From the NCBI GenBank assembly GCA_045577655.1, contig JAZNIU010000023.1, forward strand, positions 1-19,014: DNA of 19,014 nucleotides, given 5' to 3'. The notes under the pieces are model-generated. The model worked only from the letters and a program-made list of their open reading frames with translations. It was not told the DNA's origin and searched no databases. Below are positions 1-6,760 of this stretch, piece after piece (within the stretch, counting starts at the first letter, position 1; each line of letters starts with the position of its first letter). A program made the position numbers and the translations under genes. The DNA comes from RGIG7450 sp045577655. GTDB taxonomy: Bacteria; Bacillota; Clostridia; RUG12999.

Positions 1-528
1 GGCCTGCAGTACGCCACCTACAATCCGGAAACCAAGGATCTGGACATTCAGCGTGACTTGAGCTTTCCTTGTGACCGGGAATCTGTGGAGGCCAAGGTCA
101 CTGCTCTGCGTGAAAAGCACGGCTTTACCCAGTTTGCCGGCGATAATGTGGAGTACCATCCCTCCGGCTGCCTGACCTTCCCCGTTTTGGGCACCAAAGC
201 GGTGCAGGCGGACAAGCTGGCCTTTGACCCGGACCGCAAAAAGCGCCGTGCGTTCTACGACGAAGTGGTGGAAGCCTTCAGCGATTACGTGGTATTCGTG
301 GGCGGTTCCTCCTCCTTTGATATGGCTCCCAAGCCCTACAATAAGTTCTATGCGCTTGATTTGTACTGCAAAGAGCATGGACTTGCCCATGAGAATGTGG
401 TGTTTGTGGGCGACGACTACGGTCTGGGCGGCAATGACGAATCGGTTTATACATCGGATTTCAATTATCTGACCATAGATGATTACAGAGATTTCTCCAA
501 AATTACAAAACCGCTTATTGATATTTAA
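1..528 (+). CDS. HAD superfamily (subfamily IIB-like) phosphatase, 5' end outside window
   Basis: This is an open frame from base 1 to a TAA at 526-528, 175 residues visible; the N-terminal nucleophile motif (DxDxT) must lie upstream. The visible part carries the C-terminal HAD signatures: a Lys-containing motif in PKPYNKFYAL and the acidic metal-binding motif GDDYGLGGNDE. The spacing and the Gly-Gly-Asn-Asp form recall the sugar-phosphatase/phosphomannomutase (type IIB cap) branch. The substrate cannot be read; a sugar phosphate or polyol phosphate is a guess from family. Base composition is odd: about 55% GC in 1-420 by hand count, then abruptly AT-rich for the last ~90 bases, like the rest of the window. 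The next gene's promoter lies inside the 3' end of this frame. Confidence 0.75.
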   Translation, partial: GLQYATYNPETKDLDIQRDLSFPCDRESVEAKVTALREKHGFTQFAGDNVEYHPSGCLTFPVLGTKAVQADKLAFDPDRKKRRAFYDEVVEAFSDYVVFVGGSSSFDMAPKPYNKFYALDLYCKEHGLAHENVVFVGDDYGLGGNDESVYTSDFNYLTIDDYRDFSKITKPLIDI

Positions 529-546
529 TAGTTTAAATGATATAAT
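518..546 (+). promoter_or_regulatory. sigma-A promoter for the G1P dehydrogenase gene
   Basis: TTGATA (518-523), 17-nt spacer, TATAAT (541-546), with an upstream TGA giving an extended -10. It overlaps the stop of the preceding HAD gene. The predicted start point near 553 would leave only about a dozen bases of leader, with the ribosome site GAGGTG (553-558) at the very 5' end. Confidence 0.65.
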
Positions 547-564
547 ATATCCGAGGTGAAAAAT

Positions 565-1821
565 ATGTCTGACATACTTAAAATAATTGAAGATTTTAAA
601 AAACCTTGCTCTTGCGGAAAGGAGCATTATACTGCTATCCGTGATATAAATATTGCATCAGGACTGGTGCACAGCGTTGGTGAAATTTTAAGAAAAAACA
701 ATTTTGCGAAAAAGCTTCTGCTTGTGGCAGATAAAAACACTTTACAAGCCTCCGAAGGAATTGTGGAAAGTCTTGACGGCTTTGATATTGAATACAAAAT
801 CTATGATAACATCCGCGTGGCTACAATGGAGCATGTAAACGAACTGGAAAATCTCGTGAAAGACAGAGATATTTCAATTCTGTCGGTGGGAAGTGGCTCT
901 GTTAACGACCCTTGCCGTCTTGCCGCAGCAAGACAGAACAAACTGCTCTGCATATTTGCCACTGCTCCATCAATGGATGGTTTTGCGTCCTATAGTTCAC
1001 CCATTGTTGCAGACGGTTTTAAGGCTACATATGACGCAAAAAGCCCCGAGGTTATAATTGGTGACACAAAAATTCTTGCCGCCGCTCCCTCTGAACTTAA
1101 ATCTGCAGGCTTTGGTGATATGATTGCAAAATATGTAGGACTTGTTGACTGGAAAATTTCCACCCTTTTAACAGGCGAATACTACTGCGGAAAAATCGCC
1201 TCGCTTACCCGCAACGCCGTTGACGAGCTTATGGAAATGGCAGACAAAGTAACCATTAACGATGAACTCACAGCCGGCAAAATATTTGAAGCCCTTTTAA
1301 AAACCGGTATAGGTATGAGTTTTGCACAGAATTCCCGCCCTGCGAGTGGTTCCGAGCACATTATTTCCCACTTGATTGAATGTGTTGAACTTCGCGATGG
1401 TATAATTCCCAACTATCACGGAGATGATGTGGGAGTGTGCACCCTGACAATGCTGAAATATTATAACGAGCTTGCGAAAAACGATACCATTGAAACCCAG
1501 AAAGAAAATATTGACTGGAATGAAATCTATGATTTTTACGGTTCGATGGCCGACGATGTCAGAAAACTTAACACCCCCGATACAATCGTTGATTTCGTTG
1601 ACCCCGAAAAACTCAAAAATTCGTGGAAAGAAATTGTTAATATAATTCATAGCGTGCCTTCTTACGAGGAATGTCTTGCCGCTATGAAAATGGCTGGTTG
1701 TAAAATCACAGTCAAAGACATTGACAAAAGCGAAAAACTGTTTAAAAATTGCACCGTTTTTTCACCCTATATGAGACGCAGGCTTACGCTGCTCCGTCTA
1801 AAAAATATGATAAAGGTCTGA
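565..1821 (+). CDS. egsA: sn-glycerol-1-phosphate dehydrogenase (AraM/EgsA type)
   Basis: Predicted NAD(P)H-dependent, metal-dependent enzyme that reduces dihydroxyacetone phosphate to sn-glycerol 1-phosphate in the cytoplasm; the family belongs to the iron-containing/glycerol dehydrogenase fold. The 418-residue protein has the N-terminal CSCGKEH element (15-21), the nucleotide-binding VGSGSVND (108-115), the family hallmark TAPSMDGFASYSSP (133-146), and metal ligands D185 (GFGDM), H265 (SGSEH) and H285 (NYHGDDVG). I chose ATG 565 over GTG 556 because GAGGTG sits 6 nt upstream and the GTG is part of that site. A HAD phosphatase gene follows after 9 nt. In Bacillus AraM is encoded next to the HAD phosphatase AraL, and the same pairing is seen here. 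The length is normal and no defect is visible. Confidence 0.9.
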   Translation: MSDILKIIEDFKKPCSCGKEHYTAIRDINIASGLVHSVGEILRKNNFAKKLLLVADKNTLQASEGIVESLDGFDIEYKIYDNIRVATMEHVNELENLVKDRDISILSVGSGSVNDPCRLAAARQNKLLCIFATAPSMDGFASYSSPIVADGFKATYDAKSPEVIIGDTKILAAAPSELKSAGFGDMIAKYVGLVDWKISTLLTGEYYCGKIASLTRNAVDELMEMADKVTINDELTAGKIFEALLKTGIGMSFAQNSRPASGSEHIISHLIECVELRDGIIPNYHGDDVGVCTLTMLKYYNELAKNDTIETQKENIDWNEIYDFYGSMADDVRKLNTPDTIVDFVDPEKLKNSWKEIVNIIHSVPSYEECLAAMKMAGCKITVKDIDKSEKLFKNCTVFSPYMRRRLTLLRLKNMIKV

Positions 1822-1830
1822 GAATTATAA

Positions 1831-2475
1831 ATGTATAAATATGTACTTTTTGATTTGGACGGCACGCTGACCGACCCCAAAGAAGGCATTACCGGATGCG
1901 TCCGTTATGCGCTCCCCTTTCTTGGAATTGAACCTCCCGAATCAGATGAGCTTTTGGATTTTATTGGTCCGCCGCTTGTAGATTCGTTCATGAGACGATT
2001 CGGAATGTCCCATGCTGATGCAGAATTTGCAGTAAAAAAATACCGGGAGCGTTTTTCTACTATTGGCATGTACGAAAATAAGGTATATGATGGTGTCCCC
2101 GAGATGCTTGATAGTCTGAAAAACGCAGGCCTCATACTTGCAGTTGCAAGTTTAAAGCCCCTCGTTTTTGTCGAGAAAATTCTTGAGAAGTTTTGCCTGA
2201 ATAATTATTTTTCGGCAATCTGCGGCAGTGATCTTGAAGGCAAAAAACATACCAAAAAGCAAATTATTGATGACGCACTTGATATACTTGCACCACTTTC
2301 CGGTGGCAAAATCATAATGATTGGCGATCGTTGGCAGGATATTGAAGGAGCTAAGCAAGCTGGTATATCCTCACTTGGAGTAAGTTATGGCTATGCGACC
2401 CCCGGTGAACTTGAAAGTGCCGATGCAGACTATATTTGCAGCACTCCCCAAGAAATAACGAAAATTTTATTGTAA
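1831..2475 (+). CDS. HAD-IA phosphatase, phosphoglycolate-phosphatase-like
   Basis: A complete 214-residue HAD hydrolase with the nucleophile motif DLDGT (D8, acid/base D10), a helical cap (about 15-85), motif II Ser107 in VASLKP, Lys142/143, and motif IV GDRWQD (D166, D170). This architecture fits the Gph/PnpA group, which removes phosphate from small phosphoesters such as 2-phosphoglycolate or glycerol phosphates; the true substrate is not readable. It starts 9 nt after the G1P dehydrogenase gene with only a weak ribosome site, which suggests co-transcription and possibly translational coupling. A role in turning over glycerol phosphate made by its neighbour is inference. A long hairpin with a T-rich tail follows 60 nt downstream. 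Confidence 0.85.
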   Translation: MYKYVLFDLDGTLTDPKEGITGCVRYALPFLGIEPPESDELLDFIGPPLVDSFMRRFGMSHADAEFAVKKYRERFSTIGMYENKVYDGVPEMLDSLKNAGLILAVASLKPLVFVEKILEKFCLNNYFSAICGSDLEGKKHTKKQIIDDALDILAPLSGGKIIMIGDRWQDIEGAKQAGISSLGVSYGYATPGELESADADYICSTPQEITKILL

Positions 2476-2535
2476 AGTTAATATAATGTTAACTTTTAAA
2501 TCTAAATGTGGAATAGTATTTATACCTAAATCATT

Positions 2536-2620
2536 AAAGGAGGATACTTTTGAACTGCACCATTTTGTGCAGACAGTACAAAATGGTGCAGTTCATGCTT
2601 GCATCTTCCTTTTTTTCTTT
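2536..2620 (+). repeat. long inverted repeat: large terminator or palindromic element
   Basis: A perfect 18-bp inverted repeat (2551-2568 with 2578-2595; loop of 9 nt, 2569-2577) is extended beyond an internal loop by a 9-bp outer helix (2536-2544 with 2604-2612, one G-T pair). A T-rich tract follows (2610-2620). It sits between the convergent HAD and TepA-like genes. It could terminate the plus-strand operon, but it is longer than the other terminators here and could be a mobile palindromic element. Confidence 0.7.
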
Positions 2621-3309
2621 TATTCTGCATTCTGCATTTTGCATTTTGCATTTTTTATAAGTTCCTGCAACTTGTCAAGTGCATCAGACACCGTACCCTC
2701 TCCGTTCATTAATCCACATTCTACCGCCTGACCACCATAAATAACTGTTCCGGCGTCATTAGCAAGGTTTGATGTTGCAAGCATAAGCTCTTTGAGTTTT
2801 TCTTTTTTAATATTAGAATGGCTGACAATAAAATTAAGAACTCTGTCCTGCATTTTCAAAAGATAATCAAAGGACTGTGAAGTGCTCAGCACAATTCCAC
2901 TTGTTCTCACAGGATGTATTGTCATTGTAGCCGAGGGCGCAATAAAGGCATAATCTGCAGCCACAGCAAGCGGCACACCAATGCTATGCCCCCCGCCCAG
3001 AACAAGAGAAACCGTCGGTTTGCTCATTCCGGCTATGAGCTCAGCTATCGCAAGTCCTGCCTCAACATCTCCTCCCATGGTATTTAAAAGAACCAGTACA
3101 CCGTCAATATTTTCATCCTCCTCTATTGCCACAATAAGAGGTATCAGATGTTCATATTTTGTGGTTTTATTTTCCCCCGGCAGTTCCATGTGTCCTTCAA
3201 TCTGCCCTATAATTGAAACACAAAATATATTACCGTGTTTCCCTTTTATGTTCATAGACCCAAAATCCTTTAAAGTCTTTTCTTCCGGTTTCTGATTTTC
3301 GTTTGCCAC
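2620..3309 (-). CDS. tepA: ClpP-like serine protease of the TepA type
   Basis: The 229-residue protein belongs to the ClpP/crotonase-like protease group. It has the LVLLNTMGGDVEAG strand-helix (72-85), the nucleophile Ser109 in GGGHSIG and the catalytic His132 in MTIHPVRTSG. The third residue (Asp in ClpP) is not clear from the alignment I can make; D184 is a candidate. The form resembles Bacillus TepA (YmfB), linked to protein translocation or export and without ClpX-type partners. No signal peptide is seen. The start is GTG 3309 with AGGAG 7 nt upstream. The last ~10 residues (KNAKCKMQNAE) are encoded by a heptanucleotide tandem repeat and look like an added tail. The gene stands alone between convergent HAD and divergent metA genes; no clear promoter was found. 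Confidence 0.82.
   Translation of the reverse strand: MANENQKPEEKTLKDFGSMNIKGKHGNIFCVSIIGQIEGHMELPGENKTTKYEHLIPLIVAIEEDENIDGVLVLLNTMGGDVEAGLAIAELIAGMSKPTVSLVLGGGHSIGVPLAVAADYAFIAPSATMTIHPVRTSGIVLSTSQSFDYLLKMQDRVLNFIVSHSNIKKEKLKELMLATSNLANDAGTVIYGGQAVECGLMNGEGTVSDALDKLQELIKNAKCKMQNAE
2623..2650. repeat. heptanucleotide tandem repeat, four units
   Basis: On the plus strand, TTCTGCA TTCTGCA TTTTGCA TTTTGCA in a row (2623-2650), followed by a T run. It lies inside the 3' end of the TepA-like gene. Because a unit is 7 nt, gain or loss of one copy would shift the reading frame of the C-terminal tail. Confidence 0.85.
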
Positions 3310-3351
3310 CTATTATCTCCTCTTTCCAAATAAATTTTATTTATTTTACTA

Positions 3352-3380
3352 TTGCCATCACACTTATTTTTTGATATAAT
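3352..3380 (+). promoter_or_regulatory. metA promoter with palindrome over the -10 box
   Basis: TTGCCA (3352-3357), 17-nt spacer, TATAAT (3375-3380) with extended TGA. The -10 lies in a 15-base palindrome, TTGATAT-A-ATATCAA (3371-3385), which could be an operator. The leader to the ATG is only about 40 nt, too short for a SAM riboswitch or T-box. Confidence 0.7.
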
Positions 3381-3424
3381 ATCAAATATATTCATGATTT
3401 TTTATGAAAGAGAGGTGCGCCTAT

Positions 3425-4339
3425 ATGCCAATTACAATTTCAAACGAACTACCTGCCAGAAAAGTTCTTCAAAGCGAGAATATATTTGTCATGTCACAGC
3501 GCAGAGCCGCAAGTCAGGATATCCGCCCTCTTAAAATTTTGATATTAAACCTTATGCCCAAAAAAATTATTACAGAAACACAGCTTTTAAGACTACTCAG
3601 TAACACTCCGCTACAGGTAGAAATTGACCTTGTCCGTCTTGAAACTCATCAGTCCAAAAACACCTCTGAGGAGCATCTTTTACATTTTTATCAGACCTTC
3701 ACCGATGTTCGGGATAATAAATATGACGGTATGATTATTACCGGTGCTCCCGTGGAAAAACTCCCCTTTGAGCAGGTGGATTACTGGGAAGAACTCTGTG
3801 AGATTTTTGAATGGTCAAAGACCAATGTAACAAGCACTTTTCATATTTGTTGGGGCGCTCAGGCAGCTCTTTATTATCACTATGGTGTGAATAAATATCC
3901 ACTTGATGAAAAGCTTTCAGGAATTTACAAACATAAGGTTACACGCAAAAATTCCAAGCTTTTGCGCGGGTATGACGATGTCTTTTTCGCCCCCCATTCC
4001 AGATATACAACAGTAAAGCGTGAGGATGTGCTGGCTACCGGTCTTCGAATTTATGCAGAAAGCAGCATAGCCGGGGTTTATATTGCAGGCTCAAAAGCAG
4101 GTAAGCAGTTTTTCGTAACAGGTCATTCGGAATATGACGCCATGACACTTCACGAGGAATATGTCCGCGACCTTGCAAAAGGACTTGATGTAAAAATGCC
4201 CGAAAACTACTATCCTGACAATAATCCGGACAAATTGCCGATTGTATCCTGGCGCAGCCACGCGTCACTGCTTTTTTCCAACTGGCTCAACTATTATGTA
4301 TATCAGATTACGCCCTATAATCTTGAAAAAATCAAATAA
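3425..4339 (+). CDS. metAA: homoserine O-acetyltransferase (MetA family)
   Basis: Transfers an acyl group to L-homoserine, the first committed step of methionine synthesis, in the cytoplasm. The 304-residue protein follows the family from end to end: N-terminal MPITISNELPARKVL, DIRPLKILILNLMP (32-45), nucleophile Cys142 in FHICWGAQAA, FAPHSRYT (188-195), and His234 with Glu236 in TGHSEYDAMTL. Residue 111 is Glu (TGAPVEKL). In this family Glu at this site goes with acetyl-CoA and Gly with succinyl-CoA (published comparison of Bacillus cereus and E. coli enzymes), so I call it the acetyl type. I chose ATG 3425, preceded by AGAGAGGTG, over ATG 3404 because the conserved N terminus begins there. 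It is monocistronic, with its own promoter and a strong terminator. Confidence 0.93.
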   Translation: MPITISNELPARKVLQSENIFVMSQRRAASQDIRPLKILILNLMPKKIITETQLLRLLSNTPLQVEIDLVRLETHQSKNTSEEHLLHFYQTFTDVRDNKYDGMIITGAPVEKLPFEQVDYWEELCEIFEWSKTNVTSTFHICWGAQAALYYHYGVNKYPLDEKLSGIYKHKVTRKNSKLLRGYDDVFFAPHSRYTTVKREDVLATGLRIYAESSIAGVYIAGSKAGKQFFVTGHSEYDAMTLHEEYVRDLAKGLDVKMPENYYPDNNPDKLPIVSWRSHASLLFSNWLNYYVYQITPYNLEKIK

Positions 4340-4343
4340 TTTC

Positions 4344-4375
4344 TGCCGTCCGTTTTTCGGACGGCATTCTTTTTA
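4344..4375 (+). terminator. metA terminator
   Basis: Perfect 9-bp GC-rich stem TGCCGTCCG / CGGACGGCA (4344-4352, 4358-4366), TTTTT loop, then a T-rich tail. Confidence 0.92.
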
Positions 4376-4405
4376 TAATAAATAAGGAAAAAGAGTAAAA
4401 AAATG

Positions 4406-4434
4406 TTGACAAAGCCCTTGGGTTGATGTATAAT
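4406..4434 (+). promoter_or_regulatory. rpmH operon promoter, full consensus
   Basis: TTGACA (4406-4411), exactly 17 nt, TATAAT (4429-4434), with TG at 4427-4428 just upstream of the -10. A perfect sigma-A consensus fits a ribosomal protein gene. Confidence 0.9.
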
Positions 4435-4488
4435 AGTATGTGCACTTTGTATCTATTGAGATATTTATTTGATTGGGAGGTGACTGCA

Positions 4489-4623
4489 ATGCTTAGAACA
4501 TACCAGCCTAAAAAAAGACAGAGAAAAAAAGAACACGGTTTCAGAAAAAGAATGTCTACATCAAGCGGTAGAAAGGTTTTAGCACGTAGAAGACTTAAAG
4601 GCAGAAAGACCTTATCAGCATAA
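4489..4623 (+). CDS. rpmH: 50S ribosomal protein L34
   Basis: A 44-residue basic protein, MLRTYQPKKRQRKKEHGFRK at the start and RRRLKGRKTLSA at the end, typical of bacterial L34 in length and sequence. It is a component of the large ribosomal subunit. ATG 4489 has GGGAGGTGA a few bases upstream. It is the first gene of the rpmH-rnpA-yidD-yidC-jag block, driven by a consensus promoter. In most Bacillota this block lies beside dnaA and the origin; here metA is upstream instead. Confidence 0.97.
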   Translation: MLRTYQPKKRQRKKEHGFRKRMSTSSGRKVLARRRLKGRKTLSA

Positions 4624-4659
4624 GATTTGCCTTTTTGGTAGATCTTATGTATCTGTTTT

Positions 4660-4690
4660 AAAGCGGGTACTTATTGGGCTCGCTTTTTTT
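4660..4690 (+). terminator. terminator/attenuator between rpmH and rnpA
   Basis: A 9-bp stem AAAGCGGGT / GCTCGCTTT (4660-4668, 4678-4686; two G-T pairs), 9-nt loop, and an unbroken T run to 4690. It would end most rpmH transcripts while some read through into rnpA, whose ATG lies 8 nt after the T run. Confidence 0.8.
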
Positions 4691-4698
4691 AATTTCTA

Positions 4699-5046
4699 AT
4701 GAAACATACAATTGCGCTTAACAGAAACGGAATGTTTCAGCGTCTTTACTCAAAAGGTACAAGCCATGCAGACAAAAATGTTGCTGTTTATATTTTGCCG
4801 AACAGACTAAACATTAACAGACTCGGAATTACAGTGGGCAAAAAAATTGGCTGTGCAGTTTTAAGAAACAGGGCAAAACGCCTTATAAAAGAAAGCTACA
4901 GATTGAAAGAAACATTGGTAAAATCGGGGTTTGACATTGTTATCGTTGCAAGAAAAAATATTATAAACGCCGATTTTTGGAGTGTCAGCAAATCGGTTGA
5001 AACACTCCTTTTAAGGCACGGTATATTGGAGAGGACAAATGAATAG
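4699..5046 (+). CDS. rnpA: ribonuclease P protein component
   Basis: The 115-residue protein subunit of RNase P helps the catalytic RNA mature the 5' ends of tRNAs. The sequence shows the family's N-terminal pattern (LNRNGMFQRLYSKGTS), RLGITVGKKIGCAVLRNRAKR with the RNR motif at 56-58, and the C-terminal DIVIVARKN strand. The start is fixed by an in-frame stop just upstream at 4690-4692. No ribosome site is visible; the upstream bases are the T run of a terminator. The gene overlaps yidD by 8 nt, so the two are probably translationally coupled. Confidence 0.95.
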   Translation: MKHTIALNRNGMFQRLYSKGTSHADKNVAVYILPNRLNINRLGITVGKKIGCAVLRNRAKRLIKESYRLKETLVKSGFDIVIVARKNIINADFWSVSKSVETLLLRHGILERTNE

Positions 5047-5248
5047 ATTTGTGTTATTTTGTATACGTTTTTACCGGAAAAACATTTCTCCTAACAAGCC
5101 GCCTTGCTGCAGATTTATTCCCACATGCTCGGAGTATGCCATAGAGGCTTTTGAAAAATATGGTTTTTTCAAAGCGCTTGGGCTTACATTGTGGCGGCTT
5201 TTAAGATGCAACCCGCTTGGTAAAAGCGGTTACGATCCTGTGCCATAA
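5039..5248 (+). CDS. yidD: membrane protein insertion efficiency factor YidD
   Basis: A 69-residue protein of the YidD (DUF37) family, a small membrane-associated factor that helps YidC and Sec insert proteins. It has an amphipathic N terminus, then PPCCRFIPTCSEYAIEAF, which contains the conserved PTCSxYA motif, and RLLRCNPLGKSGYDPVP at the end. The ribosome site GGAGAGG lies inside rnpA, and the start overlaps rnpA by 8 nt. It stands in the usual place between rnpA and yidC. Confidence 0.95.
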   Translation: MNRFVLFCIRFYRKNISPNKPPCCRFIPTCSEYAIEAFEKYGFFKALGLTLWRLLRCNPLGKSGYDPVP

Positions 5249-5270
5249 CGACGAAAGGTTGGATAAAATT

Positions 5271-6179
5271 ATGGGTATTTTTCAGATGTTGGGTGTGCCT
5301 CTCGGATGGCTTCTTAAGGTTATTTACCAGTTTGTGGGAAGCTACGGTCTGGCTATAATAATCTTTACACTCGTAACTAAATTTATCTTGTTCCCGCTTA
5401 CATTAAAACAGCAAAAATCCATGGCTCAGACCATGCTTATTAAACCTAAATTGGATGCACTGCAGAAGCAGTATGCAAACGACAAAGAAAAATTCAGCGA
5501 AGAAAGTATGAAACTGTATAAAAAATACGGTATAAGTCCTTTTTCAGGATGTCTGCCGCTTCTTATCCAGTTCCCCATACTCATTTCTCTGTACTATGTT
5601 ATCAGAAACCCCCTCACATATATCTGGGGGCAGTCTGCAGAGGTTGTAAAAAATCTTTGCGAAAAATATGGTTTTGAAATGATTAAAAACGGCAACTATG
5701 AGATAGAGATTACAGCAAAACTTGCTGAGCTCGGCGAAAAGTTTGCCATAAATTATGAGTTCCTGGGACTTGACCTGTCTATCACTCCTTCCATTAAAGA
5801 ACCTAATCTTATATGGATAATCCCCATTCTTGCTGCTCTTACAACATGGCTTGTAAGCAAATGGATGCAGGTTGGTACCGAGAAGAAAAAGGAAGATGAA
5901 TTAAAACCAAAACGTCCTCCGAGACCGGGAGAAAAAAATCCACAGAGTCAGACAAATGCAATGACAAACATAATGCCTTTTATGACACTCTGGTTCACTT
6001 TTATTTTACCTGCAGGCATAAGCCTTTACTGGATAGCAGGTAACGTTTTCCAGATAGTACAACAGTTTGTACTTAACAAGTATTACGTTCCTAAGATTAA
6101 GGAAAGGATGGCTATTGAAAATGAACAACTCGACTCCGCTCGTAAAGGTAGGAAAAAACCTGGACGAGGCAATAAATGA
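5271..6179 (+). CDS. yidC: YidC/Oxa1 membrane protein insertase
   Basis: The 302-residue insertase places membrane proteins into the cytoplasmic membrane, alone or with SecYEG. Hydrophobic segments lie near 8-42, 93-118, 180-200 and 225-265, with the family's GCLPLLIQFPILISLYYVI and the C-terminal ILPAGISLYWIAGNVFQIVQQ. There is no lipobox Cys near the N terminus, unlike Bacillus SpoIIIJ. The positively charged residue expected in the groove is Lys37 (TLVTKFILFPL) rather than the Arg described for Bacillus. The C-terminal tail is basic (ARKGRKKPGRGNK). ATG 5271 is preceded by GAAAGGTTGG and fits the start of the first hydrophobic region. The 3' end overlaps jag by 59 nt. Confidence 0.94.
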   Translation: MGIFQMLGVPLGWLLKVIYQFVGSYGLAIIIFTLVTKFILFPLTLKQQKSMAQTMLIKPKLDALQKQYANDKEKFSEESMKLYKKYGISPFSGCLPLLIQFPILISLYYVIRNPLTYIWGQSAEVVKNLCEKYGFEMIKNGNYEIEITAKLAELGEKFAINYEFLGLDLSITPSIKEPNLIWIIPILAALTTWLVSKWMQVGTEKKKEDELKPKRPPRPGEKNPQSQTNAMTNIMPFMTLWFTFILPAGISLYWIAGNVFQIVQQFVLNKYYVPKIKERMAIENEQLDSARKGRKKPGRGNK

Positions 6180-6747
6180 AGGTCTTGCTGAACTTGGCCT
6201 TACAAGAGAAGAAGCAGAAATAGAAATTATAGATGAAGGCAGCAAGGGTTTTCTCGGCATAGGCGGGAAAGAAGCTTGCGTTCGTATATACGGAAAAATG
6301 TCTGCCCCAAAAAGAGCAGTTAAATTCTTGTCGTCTATGGTGTCAAGAATTTGTGACGATGTTGAATATGAAACAGAAACAGACGATGAGGGCAGAGTTA
6401 TTATCACAATGAACGGCCCTAATATGGGAATTCTTATCGGCAGACACGGAGACACTCTCGACGCTCTCCAGTATCTCACAAGCCTTTATGTGAACAAAAT
6501 AAGCGAAGAACATGTTAAACTTATTCTTGATACAGAAAACTACCGTGCAAAAAGACGTGAAACACTTGTAAAACTTGCAAGACGTCTTGGCTCGCAGGTT
6601 GTTAAAACAGGGCAGAGTGTTACTCTTGAACCCATGAGCCCGGGAGAAAGAAGAATTATTCATTCAACTCTCCAGAACAATAAACTCATTCAGACAGTTA
6701 GTATTGGCGAAGAACCTAACAGAAAAGTTGTAATTGAGCACATATAG
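6121..6747 (+). CDS. jag: RNA-binding protein Jag/KhpB (Jag-N, KH, R3H)
   Basis: A 208-residue cytoplasmic RNA-binding protein. The Jag-N domain spans about 8-55 (DEGSKGFLGIGGKEACV at 38-54), followed by a KH domain with the GxxG loop in LIGRHGDTLDALQYL (105-119), then an R3H domain with PMSPGERRIIH (171-181). KhpB is linked to cell division and elongation in streptococci; its role here is not known. No later start could keep Jag-N whole, so the 59-nt overlap with yidC in another frame is probably real (TTG 6115 is an alternative start). The gltX start follows the stop by 13 nt. Confidence 0.92.
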   Translation: MNNSTPLVKVGKNLDEAINEGLAELGLTREEAEIEIIDEGSKGFLGIGGKEACVRIYGKMSAPKRAVKFLSSMVSRICDDVEYETETDDEGRVIITMNGPNMGILIGRHGDTLDALQYLTSLYVNKISEEHVKLILDTENYRAKRRETLVKLARRLGSQVVKTGQSVTLEPMSPGERRIIHSTLQNNKLIQTVSIGEEPNRKVVIEHI

Positions 6748-6760
6748 GAGGCAGACATAT

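Noticed and set aside
2486..2731. Plus-strand 81-codon frame across the palindrome and heptamer repeat
   Set aside because: It runs through a hairpin and repeat and then antisense to the TepA-like gene; the peptide is low complexity and lacks a convincing ribosome site.
3381..3424. SAM riboswitch or T-box before metA
   Set aside because: Only about 40 nt separate the predicted start point and the ATG; none of the conserved riboswitch or T-box elements is there.
6006..6479. Minus-strand 157-codon frame over the yidC/jag junction
   Set aside because: It is antisense to two well-supported genes and rich in Ser/Pro as expected of reverse reading; no ribosome site.
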